This document shows positions 47,801 to 59,589 of a stretch of DNA of 64,000 nt, piece by piece (within the stretch, counting starts at the first letter, position 1; each line of letters opens with the position of its first letter). The translations under genes were made by a program, and so were the position numbers. Where the stretch lies: NCBI GenBank assembly GCA_973895155.1, contig OZ316898.1, positions 558,001-622,000 on the forward strand, written 5' to 3'. This stretch comes from Marsupella aquatica. Its lineage: Eukaryota > Marchantiophyta. The notes under the pieces were generated by a model, which saw only the letters and a list, made by a program, of their open reading frames with translations, had not been told where the DNA came from and ran no database searches.

Positions 47801-50800
47801 ATCCACATGCTGGACAGATTAAGTAATGAGTCTTCTGCTCATGTACCACCTTCTCCAAGTCGTAGTCCACATGGGCACTAGATGAACTACTTCCATGATG
47901 GTGGATGACTGCCAAACTTGGGACGGCCCACTCTTCGGTTTTGTCGTCCGCAGTGCTACGATAGTCGAGGGAAACTAGAGACGGTGAGCTCTGGACCTCG
48001 CCATCTGCAGATTTACTAAGTGAAAAAGGTGAAGGTGATCTTCTGCCTTCCCCATTCTTGAAGGAAGGGAATCCAATATTATCGCAACTACCAAACGATG
48101 GTGATCTCTTTCCTTCTACAAGCAAGTACTCGCTTCCTGTCCTACCTGCCCAGTATTTCTGCATAGAAGTAAAGGTGTCTCCTTCGTCCTGAGAGGTGAT
48201 CACCCCACTATTCATCCATTTTGGCGCTTCTTCAAGAGGACTAGGAGGTGCAACTCTGCCCCCATTTTCTGTTCTGATGCCATTCTCCTGGGAAGGTAAC
48301 TCTCGGGTCGAATTCCCTTCCACACTCTCACTCGCTGACACTTTCTGTTCACCGCTGTAATCTGAAACAAAGCCATTGGTCTTTGGATCCTTTTCTGTCT
48401 CCAGACTGCTATTTTGAGAAGCTTCACACAATTTTGGTATCACTTTGTCCACATTTGTCACGTCACGAGTTACTGCTTTCAATGCTTTCACATTTCTCTT
48501 TTCAATTTCTGTGTCTTCGCTCTGAAGGTCAGCTGTAGAAAGGGTTGGCTCCATCACGTCCGGCTCTCGCACTACTCTTGCCAAAGCTATCGGTCGTCCC
48601 TTATGTGTGATAACTCTGGGTTCCGACTCAATTGTTTTGGCATCTACTGCATCCTTGCTGAATTCATCATCACAAGGTGTCGTGGTGTCCAAGTCATCCT
48701 TGTTCCTCACAACATGAATGGCCTGTCCATCCCCTACTCCAGCATCACTTGTAGGGGCTGATTGCTCACTATGGACTTCCGGGACCTCCGTAAGCCCAAC
48801 ATCATCAGGATGGTTCAGATCGTCATTAACATCTTGATTGGCATTCTCGCCTTCCTTAAAGCCTGCACTATTGTCGACATGAACTAAATCGTGTACATTT
48901 GAATCTACCACAGCAAAGCTCCGTCTATCATTGCCGTTCACAGGCTCCACTTGTCCAACTCCTCCCTCATTTTCCATTTCCTCCTGCGACTTCTGGTTTA
49001 ACTGTCTCTCATGAGCTTCGACCTCACTGCCAAACACCTGAGTTATTTCCTCTTGGTTAGCCTCAACTTCAGGGGTTATGAACGAAGGCGAATCATCCAA
49101 TTGACTGGCTTCCTCAATGCCGTTATGAGCAGTTGACCCAATGGACAGATCTTCCGACTTGCTGTGCTCCTTGACTTCATGATGATCAGATGACACATCT
49201 GACGGCATCTCATCTGCACTGCTGTGATCTTTCGTTCCATTATCAAACGGTGGCCACTCGAGCACTCTATTCAACTTTTGGTCCTCAATCCCGTGAGGAT
49301 TCGCAGCTCCAATGGGACTTCTTCCACCACTGCCCTCATCCCCACCTGCATCATGATCTGGAGAACCATTAGGCTCGATATCGTCGAGTCTGCCCTCATC
49401 CACAGATCCATGATGATCAGCTGACCTATCAGACACACCCTCGTTATCGTCTTTTCTGTCAAACTTTCCCATTGAATGCTCATCGGCTGTGCTCAATATG
49501 TCATGTAGGCCAGATCCCTCCCACACTTCTGAATCCTCTACTAATTTCACAGCCCCTGCACACAAGACAATGGTCCAGGAATGAATTTGCCATCCGAAGT
49601 CTTAGAATCAGAAGCCTGCTACACAACCAATGTAATTTTGAACTGCTTTAAACTGATCTAAGCTGACATCTTACGGTTGAAAAGAATCTCCCAAACTTGT
49701 GAGCCGCCATACAAACGACGCATGAGGACGAGATGGGACCGCAACTTAGTTGTCGATCCAAGATTTGCAAGGAGCAAATAACTACGCAGCAAGCTCTAAG
49801 AATCCCGGCGGGCAGAGTGCGAAAGTGTGCATGCTCTGAACAAATGGATGGTAGCTCGTACTGACAGCAAGAAGCTTGAATAAGCCTATTCCCACATCAT
49901 GTTACTACTCACGTTCCTCTGGTGCATCCCTGATGTCTTGTTCACCCAGCCAGCGCTGCACATTGCTGATTTCTCCACAGTGCTGCTTATGCTGTCGTCG
50001 ATTGCGCAAACTGGGATTCGGATTAGGATAAATCCAACCACAACTTCCGCACCTCCACACCCCTGCAAGAAACAACGGCTCACTAAAGTAAGGACCAGAA
50101 TGTGCATCTTGAAGCGCTGAATACGAATATGTAAGCGCGTGTCCAATCAGATGACTGATGACAAAGAGAATTGCATCCTGGACACAATCCTGTCCGTGCT
50201 TATGAATGTCTACCATTCCCGGTATAACAAATTATAGATCTACGGGGCTGGAATAGGTGCATTGAGCTCAAAGAGGTATTTCATCTGTTTGTCCCCACTA
50301 TAAGCAATTAAGGTAATACTAAGAAAACTGATGGCCTACCTTGTTCCTCATCATGATGAACAATTGGCAATCCGTTCGGTTTTAAGGAGGGGGTCGTCTT
50401 GGATGGGGAAGCTGTCATGTCCTCCGACTTTACGCCGAGCACGTCGTGGTCAAGACTGCTAGACCTTGGAGGAGAGGCATGGGATATTTCTGAGAGTTGG
50501 CTGGGATGCTTCCCCCGTTCCCCTACACTCAAGGAATGGACTAGAGCCACAGGAGAAGAATCCCCACCGCGGTAGCTGATATTCAAGTTATGGGCTAGAT
50601 TCGCAGGAGAGTTGGGCGCACTAGCATGTGTCCAAAGCCTTCCGTAGTCGCTGTCAGCAGGAGTTGAGAATCTAGGATTACTTTGAGGAGAAGTAGGAGG
50701 AGTTTCCTCGAGAGGTGGAAGTCCGAAGAATTCTTTACGTTCTTGCTGCAGATGGAATTGCAATTTCTTTTCACTAGAATTTGATCGACCCTTTTTCTTC

Positions 50801-51330
50801 TTCGTCTCCTCCAAGGAATCTGGGCTTAAATCCGATTTCTTCTTCTTTTCCAGTTTAGACGGAGATTCCTCGTCAGTGTCCGAGGAACTACTGGAGCCCG
50901 AAGATTTTTTAATCACTCCGCTTCTGGCAGGAGGAGAAGAGGTTTCCCTTCCGTCTATGTCCGAGCCCGAGTCTGAACCAGTAGTGGAGGAGACGACCTC
51001 AGCTTCCCCAGCTTTGAGCTGATGATCGGAAAGAAACTTCTTGAACCTGCCTTTCAGTGAAAGAAGACGCTTCCGAGATGAAAATCTCCGAGACAGTCTC
51101 CTCCCCGTTTCCTTGTAGTTCTCCAATTTCTTCTCCATCTGTCGTTTCAACTTATTAAATTTAGTTAACCGAGTTCTCAAATTATCTACATCTTCGGACA
51201 CTATACTCTTGAACATCCCAAGATACTGCGCCTCTCGTTTACTCTCAGCAATTAGCAAGTCTACCAGAATCACAACCAACGAAAATCTATGCAAATCGAA
51301 AGCCACAATTGAACAAGTAGTACTTATCAT
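41884..51330 (-). CDS. MEB-like: Giant 'membrane protein of ER body'-like protein with C-terminal VIT/CCC1-type domain
   Basis: Thirteen exons in transcription order: 51330-50340, 50062-49913, 49555-47615, 47421-47227, 46801-46643, 46484-45240, 45001-44912, 44746-44687, 44388-43840, 43662-43489, 43081-42797, 42460-42399, 42240-41884. They total 6,258 nt, 2,085 aa. Residues 1-330: hydrophobic start, basic coiled-coil-like stretch, Ser-rich. 331-380: zinc finger CGSCGWIYPNP, then HKQHC. 381-1027: acidic, ending CPACGSDVTKRI and WGCFACLSFF. 1028-1851: repeated C-x-C-LP...FSW motif. 1852-2085: SEYLKSIVHGGLDVTLVSLG and about four further helices, as in ER-body membrane proteins related to vacuolar iron transporters. 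Those relatives affect iron/manganese tolerance; transport here is inferred. Flowering-plant relatives are, as I recall, near 500-600 aa. Introns 1-11 are phase 1. The start at 51330 and exon 4 acceptor (47421 or 47427) are the weakest points; a 5' exon may be missing. Confidence 0.82.
45587..45810 (-). repeat. In-frame internal duplication in exon 6
   Basis: About 40 bases at 45587-45628 recur at 45770-45810 with only a few changes (shared ggaggatgagtatacactgg). The offset is 183 bases, exactly 61 codons. Both encode WG[R/P]IPVYTHPP[P/L]DT. This shows the repeat region has grown by tandem duplication. Confidence 0.9.
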
Positions 51331-53560
51331 AGCTGCAGTGATGCATCCAGATACCACAAGTGATGGATAACGCGGCCAAATCTACGTCCCGCGGGTGACA
51401 CTACTCGCAATCTCTACAGTTTGAGTCAGATGCAATTCTGTTGTTCAGTGGGACTGGCTGGGCCAGTTTAGAATTGGCCGATCCCTCAAAGCCCCTCTAG
51501 GGCAATACATCGTTAAATTCTAGAGAAAACACTAATTATCGACTCCACGCCGAACATCCGCCTACTTTACGGGGGATAGGAAAGATATCCACGCACTGCA
51601 TGGGCCAACAATCCGTCAAACAACCATGGCCCCACATTGAGTAGCGGCAGTAGGCGCCTACTCACAAACGAGACGGCTGCATCACGAGCTTCCCGATACC
51701 CATCTCATGCCTCCCGCTCTCTGTATGGCTATCCAAGTGAGCGAGACGAACTAGTTCAAACCTGTCGGTAATCGTTCAGAACGAGTCCGGGCCAACGTGA
51801 GACCTGACCACAGAAGACAGGTCCAATGTAGTGCCGCGAGAATCGCCACACAGTACGAGAAGTTTACAAATCAGCAGAGTGCCAACTTATGTCCTCTGAG
51901 CCAGTTGAGGTGCCGTTCAATCTGTAGGGAGTAATAGCTTATACGCAGAACCAGTGCACGTAAGCAATTGAACACGGCAAGTGGAGTGAACTGGTCTGGT
52001 ATTGGGAGGGAGCTCTTCTAAAAAATTACAGAAGTTGATCAACCAACAAGGACTCGACGGCACCGCCGTAGAGTGTGACCCGTCTCCTCCTGTATTCTCG
52101 ACAACGAAGGAGACACGAGGCCGGTGGGAATAAAGAGGAAGGAGACGGATGCGAAAACCATTCCAACGCGAGAGCCACACCCACGAAGAATTCTTCGGGC
52201 TCGGCGATGTGTGAAAAGGCAAGGAGACGTCAAGCTCATAATGTATGTCAGTGCGACGACGAAACGATGCCAGGAAGAATCTCGAGAGAGAAATAATTGC
52301 TAAAGTCCTTGGCAAATCCTCCAGCGGATAAGTGGAGCTAGAGAACACCAAACATAGTACGAGTATGACGGGGGAAGTCCCAAGAGCTCGGAGTGACAAG
52401 AATGCTCAGTACGATCCATGAAAAACTCACAATAGTTGAGTAAAGACAGACCTGTCTCTAATGAAGAAGCGGCTGTCTGGAGCAGGAATCAAGGAACTGG
52501 AGATAGAAAGGAATTGATCTTGATCCTAACTCTCTCTCGATTCGTCTCGATCTGTTCAAGACTCGCTAACTTCAGTATCAAAGTACACTGAAAAGTCTCG
52601 CAATCCAACAGAAAATGCAAACATTCAGTCATATGCTACACTCCCTCTACCCAAAGAGCGGACGACGATCCAGCAATCCGGCACCCACTAGCCTCCCCTG
52701 CAGAGCATCATGCTCCCAAGGGCACAGCCACTCAACAATCGTTTGAAAGTTTGAAAGGTCGAGTAGGAGACGCGAGACGGTCTACTAGTCAAACGGCACG
52801 AAACGAACTCATCTCAGTAGCAATATGTAAGCTGTCTGTACGTACATCCTCATGTGCTAGACGGGCAACTGCTGGTCGATGATGACGACGGCTTTTCTCT
52901 CTCAGTGGACCGAATCGAGGTGAAGCCTGCAAATCTCCCTCTGTCAAAGTCCGTAGCTCTGAAGGTCAGCACCGACGACATTCTCGTCCTCCCTACAGCT
53001 CCCAGTCCAGCCGTTCTCACTCATGTTTCAACAAACCATGGATGATCGACTGCTCACACATTCCGGCTCAAACTTTTTCTGTGGTCCTGCCCCAATACCC
53101 ACCCAATTCTCCAGAAATTGGGGAGTCCTCCGATGAGCCGATGAGCGAAACCCAGCAGCTGAGCTGCTTCCTACGCCATCATCAATGCACCTCTCTCGAC
53201 TGCTGCTGGCGTCGGCTTGCCTAGTTTGCATTAAATTCGCTAGTTGAACTGTACTTGCAGTATTTATAGAAGGTTTTTTTAGACTCCATCGTGCTTGGCC
53301 TCTCCTGCATTTTAAAATCATCTTTTGTGTGGAGAATATGAGAGGTCAACCATGGTTGCCGACCTCTGGCATTTTGTCCGGTTGGCTTCAAAGTGTACAG
53401 TACTGTATATCCAATATGTTTGTGTCAAAATAATGTTTACTATGCCGTAGACATGACTCAAGAGTAGACAAGCACCGTGCACCCTGCTGCCAGTATAATT
53501 CTCCACATCATTCAAATGAGCAGTGTCAATACCATGTAGCTATACATCACATTCGAAAAG
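51331..53560. other. 5' flank of the giant gene and spacer
   Basis: Should hold promoter and 5' untranslated exons of the minus-strand gene. A minus-strand open frame at 51917-52399 begins with a hydrophobic, signal-like run but lacks an ATG. Another short plus-strand frame at 52854-53045 has no recognisable motif. Neither could be tied to a gene. Confidence 0.4.
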
Positions 53561-53760
53561 AAAATGGAGGATCCCAAAGCCAAGAGACCCATTTAGAGGG
53601 GAAAAGAAGGGAGAAACACAGGAGAGCCAAATAGGCAGAGAGTCCCCAATAAAGGCAAAGAAACTAAAATGGAGGGTCCCAAAGCCACGAGACCCCATTT
53701 AGAAGGGAAAACAAGGGAGAACCACAGGAGAGCCAAATAGGCAATAAAGGCAAAGAAACT
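53561..53760 (+). repeat. Tandem duplication, about 105-bp unit
   Basis: Copy 1 (53561-53665) and copy 2 (53666-53760) share aaaatggagg[a/g]tcccaaagcc, acaggagagccaaataggca and aaaggcaaagaaact. Copy 2 lacks about 12 bases. Fragments of the same phrase recur at 53770-53825. Confidence 0.92.
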
Positions 53761-56700
53761 GAAGCCTACAAAACAGGCAAGGAGAAAAGCCCGAGAGTCC
53801 CCATGAAGGCAAAGAAAGTAAAGCTGTACAAAGCATTAACCCAAAAGCCTGGCTTTTATGTTGATTGTGTGTATTTTTTGAAAGTGCTTACTCTGGAGCT
53901 CTACTAGGCATTTCTTTTTTGCTTTGAAAAAATCAATTGAAATTCATTCAAAAGCCTCTCTACTAGGCATTTCAGTTTGATGCTCAACAGGGCTTTTGTT
54001 CTTTGGCCATGGGTGGGGACTTGCTGGCTTTTAGGCTCTTGGGCTTTTCTGCTCTTTGGTCTTCTTGTGTTTTGTCTTTATCTTCTTCCCTTGATGACAT
54101 CTCTAGCCTTTGATCCTGTCTCCAGGTTTGGCACTTTTGTACTTTTGCAGCCTGATATATAGTTGTAAGACTAACATCACAGGTTATCCTACACTGTTGC
54201 ATGCACAAAATATGTTTGTCTTTTGATCGGCTGGTCCTCTTTCAATTAAAAGAAAACATGTAAGGAAGAAAGTTTATTCTTATTTTACTTTTTCTTGGGG
54301 GGAAACCTCCCTGACAACAGCCCAGGAGAGTTTTAGTTTGATGGAAGGACTTTGTGCCAAAGAAGGAGAAGAAAAAGATATAATGATCACAAACCCTTTT
54401 TTAACATTGACCTCACGGTTGCCAGCACAATCATACGTAATATGTACCATCCATGAAAGATAAGCAACTTTTTTGACTCCTTCTAGTGGAGAAGGGTCTT
54501 TTCCAGGTTGTGGGCGTGTCATACTCATGTTGGTTTTTTCCTTCTTTTTCCTGGTTGTTGGACGGCTATGCGCACAAGGTACTTGTTTCTGTTTTGCTGT
54601 TTAGAATGCATGCTTCATGAAAAAGAAGCCTGGATAGATTGGCACGTTAGTCTGTGAAGCCTAGATGGATTGAGCAGAAGTGGATGGACTGAAGCCAAAC
54701 ACACAAATTTGGTTGGATACTGTTATTTACTATCTTATCAAAAAATTAATTCTGTAAGTGCATAAATCTCCAATGACTGCAAGTTTTATTCATTCTCCCA
54801 CTAATCTTCTTCAAGGAGCATATTACTCCATCCCACCTTTTTAGGGTGCAATAAGAAGTAGTGATAAAGTTTAAGAGCATCTGCACCAGTGTTTGCCAAA
54901 AGGCATCAGGCTTGCAAAAGCATGCTCTTTCCCGGTTGCAGTCATTTTCCCTATTGCACCCATCATTGCTACCGCTAAACATTTTTCAGGCCACAGGCTA
55001 TCCTTGTTTGCCGACCACTATATCGGCCTCCTTTGACAGTCTGAAAACCACTTTTGGCAGTCCTTGGAAAATCCATCTATGATCTGAAACCTGCCGCTTG
55101 TTTGCATCCTACGTGCAAGCAAACCTTCCCGCGTGAATAAGAATTCTGGTGTGCATACCTACAGGCAGCAGTAGAGCGTGTCGATGCACACATTTTTCCT
55201 GTAGCTTTGACAGAGCTTGTGGTCCCATTGGGAGGTCGTGACCAGTACCATCAAGAGCTCTGCACTCCGCTCGTGTGTAGGAATGGCCCAATGGACAAGA
55301 ACTTCAGTCCAGCTGACTTAAAGCAGCTTTGCTACTCCTACTTGGAGATATCCCAAGACCCTTAAGTCAGCAATGGGCAAAAGGGAGAGAATTTCTAGGA
55401 GAGAGTTTCTGAGCACTACAATGGAAATAGACCCACGGGCCTTGAGTTAAGATCAGCAAAATCACTTGAGGCCAAATGGGGTGATGTTTGGAAAGCTACC
55501 ACTTGATTCATTGGTTGCTATCAATAGGTAGAAGACCTGGATATTTCAGGCACAAATAGTAACAACACCTTCATCAAGGCCAAGAACTCTACAAAACACT
55601 ACATTCAAATGGGAATGAATTCTTGTTCTCAGTTTGTTACCAAATTCTCAAGGACTACCCAAGGTGGATGATGCTAGAGGACCAAATGGCAAAGGGGAAG
55701 GGAAAACAAAGGTCAGCTGAAGGAGCACCAAGTGGGACTTTGCTGGGGTCACAGAGAATTCAGGGTTTAGGGTTCTTAATCCCAATGCAGCATTTATGTC
55801 ACCTTCTGATTTATTGGGCCCATTTTGCCAGAATTTGGAAGTTGACAATTGTTAACAATACAATAGAATTTGATTGTATTGGTTGCTTTGTGTTCTGGTT
55901 CTGGTTCTTTGGGTTTGTCTTTGTCTTTGTGCCCTGCTGGTCTGTGCCACAGGGATCTTTGGAATACATCAGGTTAAGCATCGCCTTAATTTTAAAAGTT
56001 AAAATCATAAAAATTAAATGCAATTTGTTTCTGTTGGAGCACACATATAAGAAAGGAGGTACTCATTAAACAAATATGTAATCCAAGATCAGCGATGTAC
56101 ACAAAGACAAAGGGACCTTGACGAGGTGAACTTCTCACCCCAATCAATGTTTTGTAACGTGGTAAAAGGTGGGTAGTTGTGTCTTGTGGAGAATCAATGT
56201 GGACCCACCAGTAGAATCAACGTCCCTCTACCCCGCTACAAGACAAAACAACTAAGATATCTGGTCATCTGGTGGATGATTGTTCAGGAAAGTCCTGCCA
56301 AATCCTGTTTCATGGGGACCCTTTGCCAATGATGGAAACACAAACGGATCAGGAGATGTGAAAAACATGTCAAAATGACAAAAGGAGTTTGATCTCTTGA
56401 CCGCTTTGACAGGCGACTTCCCTGGCATTTTTGAAAATTGAAACGCAATGACCAGCTGACATCCCTGAAACGACAAGAGGTGGGAAACGACGAAAGGAAC
56501 ACTCAATTAAAACAATCATCGAGAAGATGAGTCTTTCATGGCCTACCTCAAGTCTCACTTGTCCTAGGCAACAAGAGTACTATAGTGGGCCCTACAGATT
56601 TACTCACTCAGGTAGTCAGGTACCCACGATCACTGACGATAATAAAGATGTCTGTATCATATTTTATAATAAATATTGGGCCCATACTGCAGCACAGCAG

Positions 56701-56890
56701 CAAGGGTACTCATCAGTTTGAATTCATAAATGCTGAAACGACTGAGACCAATTGTCCTTCGAGTCAGTACAAACTTACTGTACCCAAATATATGGCGCCA
56801 AATCTGGGTACCGTCATGTTGCCGGTCCTCTAGCAAAATGCGCTACATTGGCATTCCCACGTGACCTTCGGGTCCTCATAAACAGTCAGG
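53761..56890. other. AT-rich intergenic, no gene recognised
   Basis: No protein family or element ends seen. Low-complexity frames around 55880-55950 (Phe/Val-rich) come from T/G-rich sequence. Confidence 0.45.
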
Positions 56891-57059
56891 CAGGTATATT
56901 TTGTTCTTTCGATCAATGAATGCAGCCACAGTTTGATGTGTGATTACCAACAGGACAGGTATATCATATACTTTTTTCTTTCAATCAATGAATACAGCCA
57001 CAGTTTGATGTGTGATTACCATTACCAACAGGACAGGTATATCATACACTTACTCTCTC
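56891..57059 (+). repeat. Tandem repeat, two and a third copies of a 65-78-bp unit
   Basis: Units start at 56891, 56956 and 57034 with caggtatat. The first two share gccacagtttgatgtgtgat and taccaacagga. The third is cut short near 57059. Confidence 0.92.
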
Positions 57060-57119
57060 TAAGTGCACACTCTAGGGGAAAGAAATCCGGTGTGTACTAA
57101 ATGGGGCTGGGTTTGTACT

Positions 57120-59085
57120 ATATATGTGATAAGTGCAAGCCCATAAACTACTGCACTTATTGATAAAAGTGCACCCACTGTTAGTGCAGAGTCTCGTGAT
57201 TGGCCACCCAAATTGTATATCCTTACCCTGAATTCGGTACCCTATTTGATAAGTGCTTTTACTACACTAAAAAAGTACATGCACTTATTAGTAAATGCAA
57301 TTTGATGGGAGCTTGTGCCACATGTATACTTATCAAGGTTTTGTACTTATAATAATGTCCTTTAGCGTGCCTCGTATCCTAAACAATATACTTAGTTTAA
57401 CCCCTTGAATTTTGGTTTGGAGTGTTGTGATTGATTCTGGAAGGCGCAAAGCTTCAATTTTTACAATATGACCAATCCACCTTTCAGTGTTTTGTTTTAC
57501 TAAGAATATTTGTCATATGTTTTTACTTGAATGGGCCATAGGTTGCATCACTTGGATTCGTTTAGATTTTAAATTATTTTAGCACCCCTCTATCTTCCTA
57601 TCCTAGAGCTCTTCTTCCCCTTACATTTAGTTTTCAAAAGAGTGTATTCACCCCCTTTAGTAAATTTTATGGAATTTCTGGCAATTCTAGTGAATGAGAG
57701 GCATGTGCACTCCTCAAACTTTTATTTGCTAAGCTCATGGTTTTTATTTTCTTAACCTAAGGCAAAGGAGTATCTTCTGTACCTTATGGGCACAGTTTTT
57801 GATTGATCTGAGTGTCATTAAAACAATTGATAATCTGTACCTTATGTGCACAATTTCTCCAGACTTGTTTACTTGTACTTTTACTGGTCATTATGTAACA
57901 TATAAGTTTGTTTGGCGTGTGTGTTAATTTTTCTCACTCAATCTTATCAAATATTATATAATACTTATTTCGCATAATTAAAAAATGAAGCATGTTCCAA
58001 GATGAACATGCTATTAATTGTGAATGACCCTGGATAAGGTAAGGCACAAAGCTAAAATTTTCAATTATGGAGGGGGACTTTCCCACTCCGAGTGGCAGTC
58101 AGGTTCATCGCAGACCTGGTCTCTTGGGTGAGGATTCTTATGTGTCAATTTGGGGGAATTGCTGTGGTCTAGGGATTAAGCCACATACTACATAACATTA
58201 TTGGTAACATTATGGATAAGTGCAATTCCAAACTCTTTTACTACTTATTGTGGCACATATTGATAGATGCAATGTAGGGGTATATGTTGCACTTATAGAG
58301 CTACTGCACTTTATATATTTGTCTTTTAGTGGGTATGCTTTTGCTCATTGCATTGACAAGACTGATACCCATCCCGTGACATGAAGAGAGGAGACAGAAA
58401 ACCTCGTAGAAAAAAGTATTCCCCCTTAGTTTTTGCATCTTTGCCCCCATCCCTGTTTCACTCTAGAGAGTGTGCCCAGGAAGTAGCTTTTGATGGCGCA
58501 CTAATAGTTAGGTTTACTACTATATTACTTATAAAAGTGCTATATGGTGAATCCATCTTTCAGATTTTGTCTTATTTAGAGTTCTGGTGTCATATATTTT
58601 CATTTCAATGTGCCTTATCAAGGGGCAGCCTGTGTATCATATATATTTTAATTAATTTATGGACCCCTTTAATTTACATTTTTGTTTAATTTATGTACCC
58701 CTTTAATTTTTAGGATTCTAAAGTATTTTGAACTTATTTTGGCAGCCCCCTTATAAATTTTAATGTTTGTGATTTATTAGAGATGAAATGAATGGTTCCA
58801 CCACAACATTCTCATGAATGAGAGAGATGATTCTGATTGTGTCTTAAGTTCCCCTCATGTATTTCTTTCCTAAGTTTATGGTTTTTATTGAAATGGGTGT
58901 CAACATTGAATTAAGTGCACACATAGTAGCATCCTAGATTGTACTTTTGATTGGTCATTGTGCACCAATCCTTCTAGCTATGTTCCCTTCTAGCTATGTT
59001 CTCATATTTTATTTACTTTCAAATCACTACAAGACAAAAACTCAAGCATGTTCCATGATGAGCATGCTATAAACCATTTTCATGG
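57120..59085 (+). repeat. Two diverged copies of a roughly 0.9-kb repeat
   Basis: Landmarks recur in the same order at an offset of about 1.05-1.15 kb. These are gataagtgca...acttatt (57127 and 58214), an atggtttttatt phrase (57737 and 58879), ggtcatt after a gtactttt phrase (57885 and 58955), and the palindromic agcatgttcc-gatgaacatgct type phrase (57990 and 59046). Copies are heavily diverged. No coding content recognised; they may be non-autonomous elements or LTR-like remnants. Confidence 0.6.
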
Positions 59086-59589
59086 AAGAAAGTTGGTCTA
59101 TTTTCTAGGTTGCCATGCTAAATGTCATTTTTCCATAGGTATGTATGGCCCTATCATGTCTGGTCATGTGGCACTCATGATGACATGCATGTACTTTTTG
59201 TAGGCGTATGCATGTGGTCTCAGGAATTTATCTTTCTTGGTAGGGCCTATGTTGGGGTTTTAGGGCTTCCAGAAATTACTTGAACCTCCTATGCGGCTAA
59301 CTCCAACTTTTACCGGGCTTTTTAGTTTGTTTACTCAATCGGCTTTAGTTCGTTTTGACATTGTTGTTGAGGACTTTTGGACATTTTGGTCTTTCTTGGT
59401 TATTTCCTGCTTTTCTCCCTTTATTGGGTCTCCAGTCTTTGAGGTTCAATGTCCCCGGCTAGGCATAAGTGCATTGGCTGCGTGATATATATGCATGCAT
59501 TGTGTGAAATATTGTATAGGTGTATATGGTTTGGAGATTTGAATTACCATACAAGGAGGATTTATCAAACTATAGACCTAAACAGTTCA

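Noticed and set aside
51917-52399. Signal-peptide-like 5' exon of the giant gene
   Set aside because: The frame begins at a TTG, has no ATG ahead of the hydrophobic run, and no donor linked it to 51330 in phase.
55860-56070. Membrane protein encoded by the Phe/Val-rich frame
   Set aside because: The run comes from T/G-rich low-complexity sequence, and the opposite strand is equally open.
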